Part shown: positions 1 to 6,461 of the stretch, piece after piece | Layout: every line of letters starts with the position of its first letter | Position numbering within the stretch: the first letter of the stretch is position 1 | Source of the DNA: Brasilonema sp. UFV-L1 | GTDB taxonomy: Bacteria; Cyanobacteriota; Cyanobacteriia; Cyanobacteriales; Nostocaceae | Direction: 5' to 3' | Assembly: GCF_012912105.1 (NCBI RefSeq) | Contig: NZ_QMEA01000310.1 | Span: 1 to 35,928, forward strand | Length of the DNA: 35,928 bases | Notes under the pieces: model-generated | What the model saw: the letters and a program-made list of their open reading frames with translations, nothing else | Databases searched by the model: none | Told to the model about the DNA's origin: nothing | Translations under genes and position numbers: made by a program

Positions 1-408
1 CTCATAATTCAATCAAGTCCCCTTGTCAATAGGGTTTGAGACGCGCTAACCCTGACTAAGATTGATTATACCAGAGTTGTTTGAGTTACCAACACTCTGG
101 ATTTTTTGACGTTTATTGTTATAATTTGTATCCTCTGCCATAACATTCAAAAATTTAGCAGCGGGGTTTGAATAGTTGTATATAAATTTAAAGTATAAGT
201 GATTACCGTACTAATCAATCGTTTCATTTCATGAAAGTACAGTAATTTCAAGGTGGCTTTTATATTTTTCAGACCATTACACCCAGTTCTTTTGTTGCTA
301 AATCGCACCACATTTTAGCCGGAGTTAAACTATATGCGGATGTGATTGTGTGTAGCCAAATTGGTAATTGGGGTAGCATAGGCAAAGGCTGATTATAGTG
401 AAAGTTCA
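1..408. other. Intergenic leader, no gene seen
   Basis: AT-rich stretch with no convincing coding sequence on either strand. Near the left edge there is a short inverted repeat, AGGGTT at 31-36 pairing with AACCCT at 48-53, which could be part of a terminator or structured end of a gene outside the window. Nothing else recognisable. Confidence 0.5.
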
Positions 409-1341
409 TTACAAAATACCCGCCTCAGTTAATGCTTGACTCAAAGTATCAACCAGCCCCAAGCGTTCAGCCCATTGAGTGAGGTAGCCGTAGTCCAGAT
501 TGTCCCCTTGCAGTTTCAGTATCCCCAGAACATCACGCCACTGTTTTTCCGAACGGCTTGCCCGACCCCAAAGTAACTTTTGCAACACGATGTCTTCTGG
601 TGAAGCAATCCAAAATCTCGGCATCCCCTCCATATCCAGCAGCTTTCTGCGAGACATTTGAGTTTCAGCAAATGGCGAATTATCCATCACAATTAAGTCA
701 GCATTGGCTATCGTCTCAGTATGAGTGATGCTGAGAGTTCTTTCTCGCCCTAGCTTTATGTCTTCTACCGCACCCGCTGGGCAATAAAACCTAGCCGCTT
801 CCAATGTCTGCACTAACAAGTCAATCTGACTCACTTGCACGCTTATGACCAAATCTAAATCACGGGTTGAACGCGCTTCCCCGTGAATCGAACTAGCAAC
901 ACCCCCACTGACGTAGTAAGGGATGTTCATTGACTCAAATAATTGGTGGAGTTCACCAGCTAAAGCGATGGAATCTTGAATCCACATTGTTTCATCAGTA
1001 CCAGTTGGTTTATAATCAGGATGGAATTTCTCTGCTAAGACTGCACGGGCAAACAGCAAGCGGATTTCTTCAACTGGTGCATCCCTTCGCCGCCATTTGA
1101 TGCCAGCAAGACAAAGTTTTCTGACTCCACGGTCATGGGTAGTCGCTATTTCTACTCGTTGTTTAACAGAGAGTTGCCGCAGCTTGTTGAACAAATAGAC
1201 ATCAGCTTCAATACTGGTATCTGCTGCTTGCGGTCGATAACCTGGTTTGACGGTGGTTGTGACTGCTGGGTTGGACAGTATTGGCTGAGTGCGTAAGAGC
1301 GATCGCGTAGCGTCTCCTTCGGAGAATCGTTTTGTTGTCAT
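409..1341 (-). CDS. Nucleotidyltransferase-like protein with N-terminal helical domain
   Basis: 310 aa, ATG start preceded by a GAGGAAT ribosome site. Residues about 143-165 read YYVSGGVASSIHGEARSTRD followed by LDLVI, the GG...S plus D-x-D pattern of minimal nucleotidyltransferase (MNT/AbiEii-like) folds, so transfer of a nucleotide to an unknown substrate is plausible. Residues about 45-110 form a separate charged helical domain (LFNKLRQLSVKQRVEIAT). I recall a similar small domain as a separate gene beside nucleotidyltransferases in cyanobacteria, so this may be a fusion; that is inference. The N-terminus (SEGDATRSLL) is encoded by an interspersed palindromic repeat with a HIP1 site, so the first ~20 residues may be a recent in-frame addition. 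A toxin-antitoxin or defence role is possible but unproven. Confidence 0.7.
   Translation of the reverse strand: MTTKRFSEGDATRSLLRTQPILSNPAVTTTVKPGYRPQAADTSIEADVYLFNKLRQLSVKQRVEIATTHDRGVRKLCLAGIKWRRRDAPVEEIRLLFARAVLAEKFHPDYKPTGTDETMWIQDSIALAGELHQLFESMNIPYYVSGGVASSIHGEARSTRDLDLVISVQVSQIDLLVQTLEAARFYCPAGAVEDIKLGRERTLSITHTETIANADLIVMDNSPFAETQMSRRKLLDMEGMPRFWIASPEDIVLQKLLWGRASRSEKQWRDVLGILKLQGDNLDYGYLTQWAERLGLVDTLSQALTEAGIL
1299..1325. repeat. In-frame palindromic repeat with HIP1
   Basis: GCGATCGC (HIP1) at 1299-1306 is followed by GTAGCGTCTCCTTCGGAGA, whose last 13 bases (1313-1325) form the hairpin TCTCC-TTC-GGAGA. It lies inside the N-terminal codons of the nucleotidyltransferase-like gene and encodes part of SEGDATRS. 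Related words (GCGTAGCGTCT) recur inside two NRPS genes. Confidence 0.6.
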
Positions 1342-1549
1342 TTATTCCTCTTTCAAAGAAAATGGCACAAGAGATGAAACTGCATAAAATGCTTCATCGT
1401 CGTCTCGGTTTATCAGTACGTAGGCTCTTAACTCTTCCTTAGCTTAAACCGTGAGAAGCCCCACACTGTACCTGTACCCAGGGAGCGTGCCCTTATGAAT
1501 CACGGGACAAAAACGAGGTACACCCCCGACTAATGATAGCCATCGGCTG

Positions 1550-1714
1550 TCAAGGGAGAGGGGTGTCCGAGTTTTTGTCTATCTCTGGGCTTGGTAACGA
1601 GTCAATAAAGTCTTCAAGTATTTGAGTCATAGTCTTATCTTTCCAAGCCGAATATAAACGAAACTTGTTTAACCTGCGTTCGCTGATGCGTATTTGCAAA
1701 TATTTATTTTTCAT
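1550..1714 (-). CDS. Small ribbon-helix-helix (CopG/Arc-like) protein, TnpB-associated
   Basis: 54 aa, reading MKNKYLQIRISERRLNKF at the start and ending NSDTPLP. The pattern is a short basic beta strand (KYLQIRIS), a helix (ERRLNKFRLYSAWKD), then TMTQILEDFIDSLP, which fits a CopG/Arc-type ribbon-helix-helix DNA-binding dimer. It is divergent from tnpB, with 62 bp between the start codons. A homologue of 55 aa lies at the same position beside the second tnpB (31839-32006); ungapped alignment gives 32 identities in 54. Between the gene and tnpB is the inverted repeat TTATG-CTAA-CATAA (1740-1753), a natural operator candidate. Inferred role: repressor of its own gene and of tnpB. The reading frame is short but its conservation at two loci supports it. 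Confidence 0.72.
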   Translation of the reverse strand: MKNKYLQIRISERRLNKFRLYSAWKDKTMTQILEDFIDSLPSPEIDKNSDTPLP

Positions 1715-1739
1715 ATTTGTTACAACATCGTCACTACAT

Positions 1740-1753
1740 TTATGCTAACATAA
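1740..1753. promoter_or_regulatory. Candidate RHH operator in element 1
   Basis: Perfect inverted repeat TTATGCTAACATAA, arms TTATG and CATAA around CTAA, placed 24 bp before the tnpB start and 26 bp before the RHH start. Element 2 has TTCATGCTAACATGAA at the equivalent place. Operator function is inferred. Confidence 0.5.
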
Positions 1754-1776
1754 TTGTAACAAGGAGGTGATTTAAA

Positions 1777-2997
1777 GTGTTGAAAGCAATTAAGGTCAGA
1801 CTGTATCCAACAACTAAACAAGAAATAGCTCTAGCCAAATCGTTTGGTTGTGCAAGGTGGTACTGGAATTATGCACTCAATGCTTGCATTCAACACTATC
1901 AAGAAACTGGAAAGTCACTAAAGCTGAGTGTTTACAAAGCTTATTTACCTCAATTAAAAGTTGAACATCCTTGGCTAAAAGAGGATTGTTATTCTGCTGT
2001 TTTACAGTGTGTAGCAATTAATCTCAACAAAGCTTATGCCAACTTTTTTGAGGGACGGGCTAAGCCCCCTAGGTTTAAGTCAAAGCATCATAAGCAATCG
2101 ATTCAATACCCTCAAAACGTTAAGGTTGCGGGTGATTGTTTGGATGTTCCTAAAATTGGTGTTATTAAAGCAGTTTTTCATAGACCAATTGAAGGGAAAG
2201 TCAAAACCGTTACTATAAGCAAAACTCCCACAGATAAATATTTCGCTTCAATTTTGCTTGAGGTTGAGGGTGGTGTAGGTCAACCATCTGGTGATAAAAC
2301 ACTTGGTATTGACCTAGGATTAAAAGACTTTGCCATCGTGAACGATGGTGAGCAAACTACCAAGCATTCCAACCCGAAACACCTTAAACGTCATGAGAAG
2401 AATCTAGCTAGGAAGCAGAAAAAGTTTGCTCGTAAAGTTAAAGGTAGTAATTCAAGAAACAAATACAAAAAACTGGTAGCCAAGGTACACGAAAGAGTAT
2501 CAAATTCCCGTCAAGACTTTCTGCATAAACTAAGCAGAAAACTGGTAGACGAGAGCCAAGTCATCATTGTTGAAAATTTAAACGTGAAGGGAATGGTACG
2601 GAACCTACGCTTGTCAAAGTCAATATCCGACGTTGGCTGGGGAATGTTTGTTAACTTCCTGGACTACAAGTTGAAACGAAAAGAGGGACGACTTGTAGAA
2701 ATAGGAAGATTCTTCCCCAGTTCCAAAACGTGTTCATCCTGTGGTCATGTACTTGATGAGTTAACTCTCGATATCCGTGAATGGGCTTGTCCGTCTTGTG
2801 GCACTCATCATGATCGCGATGGTAACGCAGCATTGAACATCAGAAAAGAAGGAATTCGGATGTTGCAAACAAATGACGGAGGGAACCCCGTTATTGCTGA
2901 TGGAGGCTGTGTAAGACCACCTACTCGTAAGGGCAAGGGGCAACGGTCTATGAAATCAGAAGCCCACACCGTACCCGTTAGGGTCGGTGTTGGGTAG
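1777..2997 (+). CDS. tnpB: RNA-guided endonuclease TnpB
   Basis: 406 aa, GTG start fixed by AAGGAGGTGAT at 1761-1771, a full match to the anti-Shine-Dalgarno. TnpB proteins are RuvC-type nucleases guided by a right-end (omega) RNA and help IS200/IS605 elements persist. The three RuvC acidic motifs are intact: D179 in GIDLGLKDF, E266 in IIVENLNVKGMV, and HDRDGNAAL at 345-353. A zinc finger is visible (CSSCG near 319-323, CPSCG near 338-342). The last codons and stop lie inside the hairpin at 2963-2994 that would form the 3' end of the guide-RNA scaffold, typical of the family. Likely active. Divergent RHH gene upstream suggests repression. It is only distantly similar to the other TnpB in this window. 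Confidence 0.93.
   Translation: MLKAIKVRLYPTTKQEIALAKSFGCARWYWNYALNACIQHYQETGKSLKLSVYKAYLPQLKVEHPWLKEDCYSAVLQCVAINLNKAYANFFEGRAKPPRFKSKHHKQSIQYPQNVKVAGDCLDVPKIGVIKAVFHRPIEGKVKTVTISKTPTDKYFASILLEVEGGVGQPSGDKTLGIDLGLKDFAIVNDGEQTTKHSNPKHLKRHEKNLARKQKKFARKVKGSNSRNKYKKLVAKVHERVSNSRQDFLHKLSRKLVDESQVIIVENLNVKGMVRNLRLSKSISDVGWGMFVNFLDYKLKRKEGRLVEIGRFFPSSKTCSSCGHVLDELTLDIREWACPSCGTHHDRDGNAALNIRKEGIRMLQTNDGGNPVIADGGCVRPPTRKGKGQRSMKSEAHTVPVRVGVG
2963..2994 (+). ncRNA. 3' hairpin of putative omega RNA, element 1
   Basis: Stem CCCACACCG (2963-2971) with CGGTGTTGGG (2985-2994, one bulged T), and an inner stem ACCC-GTTA-GGGT. It overlaps the tnpB stop. By analogy with TnpB omega RNAs, the guide would begin just after about 2998 (sequence TCACTCATCGC onward). 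Only the 3' scaffold hairpin is supported here; the RNA 5' end is unknown. Confidence 0.6.
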
Positions 2998-3062
2998 TTC
3001 ACTCATCGCTTGAAAATCTAGTTTTGTCATTCCTCGTTCCTGTTCTGTTGTCTCACTAAGCT

Positions 3063-3275
3063 TCATTGTTCGTCAGGCGTGTACTCCAACAAGTCGCCTG
3101 GAAAACATTCAAGCACCTTGCAAAATCGGTCAAGTGCTTCCAAGGTAAGGGACGCAACTCTTCCCTGTTCGATTTTTTGTACGTTCTGCAAGCTGTAGCC
3201 AGTCCTTCTGGCTAGCTCATTTTGAGATATCCCCTTTGATTCTCTAACTTTTTTCAGGGTTATTAGCACAGCCAT
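3063..3275 (-). CDS. XRE/Cro-family helix-turn-helix regulator
   Basis: 70 aa, essentially one HTH_3 domain: LKKVRESKGISQNELARRTG followed by SLQNVQKIEQGR, the classic Cro/C1 helix 2-helix 3 arrangement, then ALDRFCKVLECFPGDLLEY, which is helix 5 and its tail. Single-domain XRE proteins of this size act as DNA-binding repressors, often in toxin-antitoxin or plasmid/phage control. No toxin gene is obvious next to it. Its upstream region (3298-3441) holds a long inverted repeat and a direct repeat that would suit autoregulation; that link is inferred. Just downstream is the right end of TnpB element 1. Confidence 0.85.
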   Translation of the reverse strand: MAVLITLKKVRESKGISQNELARRTGYSLQNVQKIEQGRVASLTLEALDRFCKVLECFPGDLLEYTPDEQ

Positions 3276-3297
3276 AATCCTAATTCATGTCCTTCAT

Positions 3298-3441
3298 AGT
3301 AGCACTACTGTTAGTTGGTTACTGGTTTATTGGATAACCATAAGTAATATAAAAAGCTAATGGATAACCACAGGTTGTATTACTAAGACTAATAGAAAAA
3401 CAACCTTTTGGCTATTGCCCACTACTAACAGTAGTACTACT
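3298..3441. promoter_or_regulatory. Repeat-rich control region of the XRE gene
   Basis: An 18-base arm AGTAGCACTACTGTTAGT (3298-3315) is repeated inverted, with one mismatch, at 3424-3441 (ACTAACAGTAGTACTACT). Between them TGGATAACCA occurs at 3331-3340 and again at 3361-3370, exactly 30 bp apart (about three helical turns). The right arm holds the perfect palindrome AGTAGTACTACT. Likely operators for the adjacent XRE repressor, possibly serving the plus-strand gene at 3524 too; function inferred. Confidence 0.5.
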
Positions 3442-3523
3442 ATTAATATTTAGGACAAAACAAGGAACGTCAACAGCCAGTTGTTTTTGTAACAACTGGC
3501 ATTTTGTTATATGGAGTCAGAGT

Positions 3524-3907
3524 ATGTTTACCAGAATTGAACTTGAAACCAAGAGTCTTTTGGAGTTAGTCGCGCTGTGCAATCGATATGGGTTGAAAGC
3601 GTATTCTGACCCTAATCTTAGGTCTTCTTGGGCTACTGTTTTGTTGTCTTTTTCTAATATCGCTCTTTCTCAAATGCAGCAGGGAGTTGGGTTAAAACAT
3701 CCTGGGCGTGATGCTATCGAGTCTTTAATTGTTGCTTATGACGCTTTTGGGTTACCCACTCGTGAGCAATCTGCTTTGATTAAAGTTTCTGTGGAAGAGA
3801 GAAGAATAATGCCTCTGCCGTATAGAATAGAGCAGCAAAGAATCCTGGCTCTTTACCAAGCCAAACTTAATCTCGATAAGGCAATATCTCTCCTCTCAAG
3901 CTTCTAA
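3524..3907 (+). CDS. Hypothetical protein (127 aa)
   Basis: Not recognised. ATG start after GGAGTCAGAGT. Residues 8-40 (ETKSLLELVALCNRYGLKAYSD) faintly recall a SAP-type helix-extension-helix nucleic-acid-binding motif, but the match is weak. The rest is helical with no signal peptide or membrane segment. It lies between the XRE control region and parA, and a hairpin (3921-3973) follows its stop. Codon use looks like that of the neighbours. Probably a real plasmid gene of unknown role. Confidence 0.6.
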   Translation: MFTRIELETKSLLELVALCNRYGLKAYSDPNLRSSWATVLLSFSNIALSQMQQGVGLKHPGRDAIESLIVAYDAFGLPTREQSALIKVSVEERRIMPLPYRIEQQRILALYQAKLNLDKAISLLSSF

Positions 3908-3920
3908 TGAAGAGGACACG

Positions 3921-3973
3921 GGGACGCGGGGACACGGAGAATCGTTCATTAATTTTCTCCGCGTCGCCCCCCT
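3921..3973 (+). terminator. Hairpin after the 127-aa gene
   Basis: GGGGACACGGAGAA around 3928-3941 pairs with TTTTCTCCGCGTCGCCCC around 3953-3970 through an AT-rich loop. The stem is GC-rich but has no clean T-run, so it may be an interspersed repeat used as a terminator. Confidence 0.45.
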
Positions 3974-4030
3974 CTCAATAAGAATTACTAGTTGACAAGA
4001 AAAATAGCCGAAAGGCGGTTCCTGATGGCT

Positions 4031-4091
4031 CGTCAATTTTGGGTAATTTTCATGAATCCCCCTTTCCACAACTTGGCAGCGCCAATTGACG
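4031..4091. promoter_or_regulatory. Inverted repeats upstream of parA
   Basis: CGTCAATT (4031-4038) is repeated inverted as AATTGACG (4084-4091), and TTGGC-AGC-GCCAA lies at 4073-4085. Both are in the 110 bp before parA and are candidates for an autoregulatory operator or a partition site. No function is proven. Confidence 0.4.
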
Positions 4092-4141
4092 TACCACCAG
4101 TTATCTTAAATCTATAAGGCGCAGAGCCAATCAACTCACTT

Positions 4142-4897
4142 ATGAGCCGAATCATTGCAGTATTTAATCAAGCGGGTGGTGTCGCCAAGTCAACTCTTAC
4201 CCAAAACTTGGGCTACCATCTAGCACAAAGGGGACATCGCGTTCTCCTCATCGACATGGACCCGCAAGCCTCCTTAACAATCTTTATGGGTTTGGTTCCA
4301 AGAGAATTAAACAAAACCGTCTATGATGCCATAGTCGAAGAACAACCCCTGTCAATTCATCAGGGGATTCATGGCATGGACTTAGCCCCCACCAACACCA
4401 CCCTCAGTGTGGCGGAAATGCAATTGGTCAATGCCGACCTGCGCGACTTCCGCCTTAAAGAAGCTATTGAGCCACTCCGAGACGATTACGACTTCATCTT
4501 GATAGACTGCCCTCCCAGTTTGGGACTGCTAAGTTACATTTCTCTTGTAGCAGCCACGAATGTCCTTGTGCCTATCGAAACCCATTTCAAAGCCTTTGAG
4601 GGAACAAACGAACTCCTGAAAACCGTCACCAGGGTTCGTTCCAAAGTCAACCGCAAATTGGAAATAGCAGGGTTCGTTCCCACCAAATACGATGCCCGTA
4701 ATTCCCAGGACACTCGCACCTTGGGAGCCATTCAAGAACAACTTTCTCAGATGGGTCAAGTCTTTCCCCCCATTCCTCGTTTCACTGCCTTTGTTGATGC
4801 AACAGAAGACCGAATGCCCCTAGCCGTATATGAGCCAAAGCATCCTGCTGTTGCCATACTTGAACAGTTAGCTAGCAGCATGGAGTCCTTGAAATGA
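4142..4897 (+). CDS. parA: ParA-family partition ATPase
   Basis: 251 aa. Walker-type ATPase that moves DNA by cycling on the nucleoid with ParB. The P-loop is FNQAGGVAKST (residues 8-18), Walker A' LLIDMDPQAS (about 35-44) and Walker B FILIDCPPSLG (about 118-128). The usual deviant P-loop of ParA is KGGVGKT/S; here the signature first lysine is alanine and the second variable glycine is alanine, although the catalytic GxxKS/T is kept. No N-terminal DNA-binding extension, so autoregulation would depend on ParB or another factor. The stop overlaps the parB start (ATGA, 4894-4897), so the two are translationally coupled. Confidence 0.93.
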   Translation: MSRIIAVFNQAGGVAKSTLTQNLGYHLAQRGHRVLLIDMDPQASLTIFMGLVPRELNKTVYDAIVEEQPLSIHQGIHGMDLAPTNTTLSVAEMQLVNADLRDFRLKEAIEPLRDDYDFILIDCPPSLGLLSYISLVAATNVLVPIETHFKAFEGTNELLKTVTRVRSKVNRKLEIAGFVPTKYDARNSQDTRTLGAIQEQLSQMGQVFPPIPRFTAFVDATEDRMPLAVYEPKHPAVAILEQLASSMESLK

Positions 4898-6075
4898 TCC
4901 GCAAACGCAACCAACCGCTCAAAAGTAAAATTGAAGTGCCTTGGGACCCCAGAAGCGATTTATCTCCCAACACTACCGCCGACTCCACCCAGAATGTGTC
5001 ATTAGAGCAGATTCATCTGCCACCGACTCAACCCCGGCGTTACTTTGACCCCCAAGCGTTAAAGGAATTAGTCGAGTCAATCAAACAACACGGCATTCTG
5101 CAACCCCTGCTAGTGCGTCCCCTGACTAAAGGCGGATACGAATTAGTGGCTGGAGAACGGCGCTACCGCGCTGCAAAAGAGGTCGGTTTAACTTCAGTCC
5201 CTGTAGTCGTGCGCGAGCTAACTGACTCGGATGCCGTGCAATTGGCTCTGATAGAAAACCTGCTCCGAGAAGACCTCAACCCAGTCGAAGAAACTGAAGG
5301 CATTCTGCAACTACTGGCTATCAGATTAGGTCGAGCGGTTGAGGAAGTTCCTCCCTTACTGCACCGCCTGCAACGCGAACTCAAAGTTGCCAATAACGTT
5401 ATTGGAAAAACTGCAGCCGATAATGAACCAGAATCTGCCAATAACGTTATTGGAAAAACTGCAGCCAATGATGAACCGGAATCTGCCAATAACGTTATTG
5501 GAAAAAGTCAAGCGAAGAAATCAGATACTGCCAATAACGTTATTGGAAAAACTGCAGCAGATGATGAACCAAAATCTGCCAATAACGTTATTGGAAAAAG
5601 TGAGTCGGATGGTTCATCGTCATCCCCCAATCCGAATTTAATTGTCAATCCAGACCTAAAGATTATTGAAGAAGTCTTTACTGGCTTAGGGACAATGACC
5701 TGGGAGTCCTTCGTCAATAATCGTTTGCCCCTACTGAACCTCCCGTCAGACATTTTGGATGTGCTGCGCTCTGGACGAATTGCTTACACGAAAGCCAAAG
5801 TCATTGCTCAGATTTCCGAAAAAACAGAACGCCTTGCCTTTTTAGAGCAAGCACTTGTTCAAGACTGGTCTTTGAGTGAAATCAAAAAGCTTCTTCGTGC
5901 CAAGAAACCCCAACCCCCCACCGAAGTGAGTGACTATCCAAAGCGCTTCACCGCTGTGACGGCAAAACTTAAGAAGTCGCGCATTTGGTCAGACCCCAAC
6001 AAGCGTCAACAATTAGAAACCCTGCTTGCCCAACTGGAGGCGCTAACACTAGAAGAGTCAGCGACTCCAGAATAA
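4894..6075 (+). CDS. parB: ParB-family partition protein with palindrome-encoded repeats
   Basis: 393 aa. ParB/Srx N-terminal CTPase-type domain at about 35-120, with GGYELVAGERRYRAAKEVGL and the IENLLREDLNPVEE stretch. A five-fold repeat follows at about residues 166-240, each unit starting ANNVIGK and 15-16 residues long, rich in D/E/S/K and probably disordered. The C-terminal part (WESFVNNRLPLLNLP, then RSGRIAYTKAKVIAQI and LSEIKKLLRAK) matches the DNA-binding end of cyanobacterial plasmid ParB proteins. The repeats lie where helix-turn-helix sequences start in other ParB proteins. Each ANNVIGK is encoded by the 16-bp palindrome CCAATAACGTTATTGG, so the gene may carry its own ParB-binding sites. 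Coupled to parA by a 4-base overlap. Confidence 0.92.
   Translation: MIRKRNQPLKSKIEVPWDPRSDLSPNTTADSTQNVSLEQIHLPPTQPRRYFDPQALKELVESIKQHGILQPLLVRPLTKGGYELVAGERRYRAAKEVGLTSVPVVVRELTDSDAVQLALIENLLREDLNPVEETEGILQLLAIRLGRAVEEVPPLLHRLQRELKVANNVIGKTAADNEPESANNVIGKTAANDEPESANNVIGKSQAKKSDTANNVIGKTAADDEPKSANNVIGKSESDGSSSSPNPNLIVNPDLKIIEEVFTGLGTMTWESFVNNRLPLLNLPSDILDVLRSGRIAYTKAKVIAQISEKTERLAFLEQALVQDWSLSEIKKLLRAKKPQPPTEVSDYPKRFTAVTAKLKKSRIWSDPNKRQQLETLLAQLEALTLEESATPE
5390..5594. repeat. parS: Five-copy palindrome array inside parB (candidate parS)
   Basis: CCAATAACGTTATTGG, a perfect 16-bp palindrome, occurs at 5390-5405, 5438-5453, 5486-5501, 5531-5546 and 5579-5594. Spacings are 48, 48, 45 and 48 bp, all multiples of three. 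The flanks are also kept (G before, GAAAAA after). A sixth copy with the same flanks sits outside any gene at 14721-14736. Regular palindrome arrays next to parAB are the usual form of a plasmid centromere. That these are ParB sites is inference. Confidence 0.6.
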
Positions 6076-6461
6076 ACATGCGTTCAGACAAAAGAAATTG
6101 ACAGTTTTGCAATCAGTAGCATGGATAAATTTGCTCGCCTGCGGCTTGAATGACCTTGTTTCAACATTTCTGGTCGGCAATAGTCGCTCACTCGCTCCTG
6201 TTGACACACGCTTCAACTGGAAAAAATCGGGCGGCGACAGCGGAGGGGCTGGCGCTGCCATGAGTGAATGTGTTGTCTCACGAGTGATTTCGGTGGGCAG
6301 TGCCAGCCCCCGCCCGATTTAGCGCAGCGGTTTCCAGTTGCACTAAGCTTGTGGCGAGTCCCGAGTCAAATGGGTAGAACACCGAATACTAAGGGGTTAA
6401 ACCTCACCTTAATATCATTTGTTGGGTGCTACTTTGAGGTTGTTGATACATTTCCAGGCTT
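6076..6461. other. Intergenic region after parB with long inverted repeat
   Basis: No gene seen. It holds the nested inverted repeat described at 6214-6340. The open frames crossing it are by-products of that repeat. Confidence 0.5.
6214..6340. repeat. 127-bp imperfect inverted repeat
   Basis: The outer arms are CAACTGGAAA (6214-6223) and TTTCCAGTTG (6331-6340). Inside are ATCGGGCGG and CGCCCGAT, then GGGGCTGGCGCTGCC and GGCAGTGCCAGCCCC (one mismatch). The loop is about 40 bp. It could be a MITE-like element, a terminator for parAB or a replication-related structure; no terminal target duplication is evident. Confidence 0.6.

Larger units (their letters stand above)
1454..2998 (+). mobile_element. 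TnpB element 1 (IS200/IS605-IS1341-like, no tnpA)
   Basis: A tnpB gene with a divergent small RHH gene, bounded by similar end motifs: AGAAGCCCCACACTGTACC at 1454-1472 and AGAAGCCCACACCGTACC at 2958-2975. No Y1 transposase (TnpA) is present, so the element is not autonomous by itself. The left end (1504-1541) resembles the left end of element 2 near 32.0 kb, read in tnpB orientation. Exact cleavage points cannot be fixed from one sequence; the limits given are the outermost shared motif and the tnpB stop. Confidence 0.65.

Noticed and set aside
409-3275. Toxin-antitoxin pair of the nucleotidyltransferase-like gene and XRE regulator
   Set aside because: They are separated by a complete TnpB element and are about 1.7 kb apart; no HEPN or toxin partner is seen.
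5390-5594. CRISPR array
   Set aside because: The repeats are only 16 bp, regular and palindromic, with intervening segments that resemble each other and stay in the parB frame. No cas genes are present.
5163-5753. Open frames on both strands over the parB repeats
   Set aside because: They are by-products of the palindromic repeat, which reads open in several frames (for example LPITLLEK). parB is the coupled and conserved frame.
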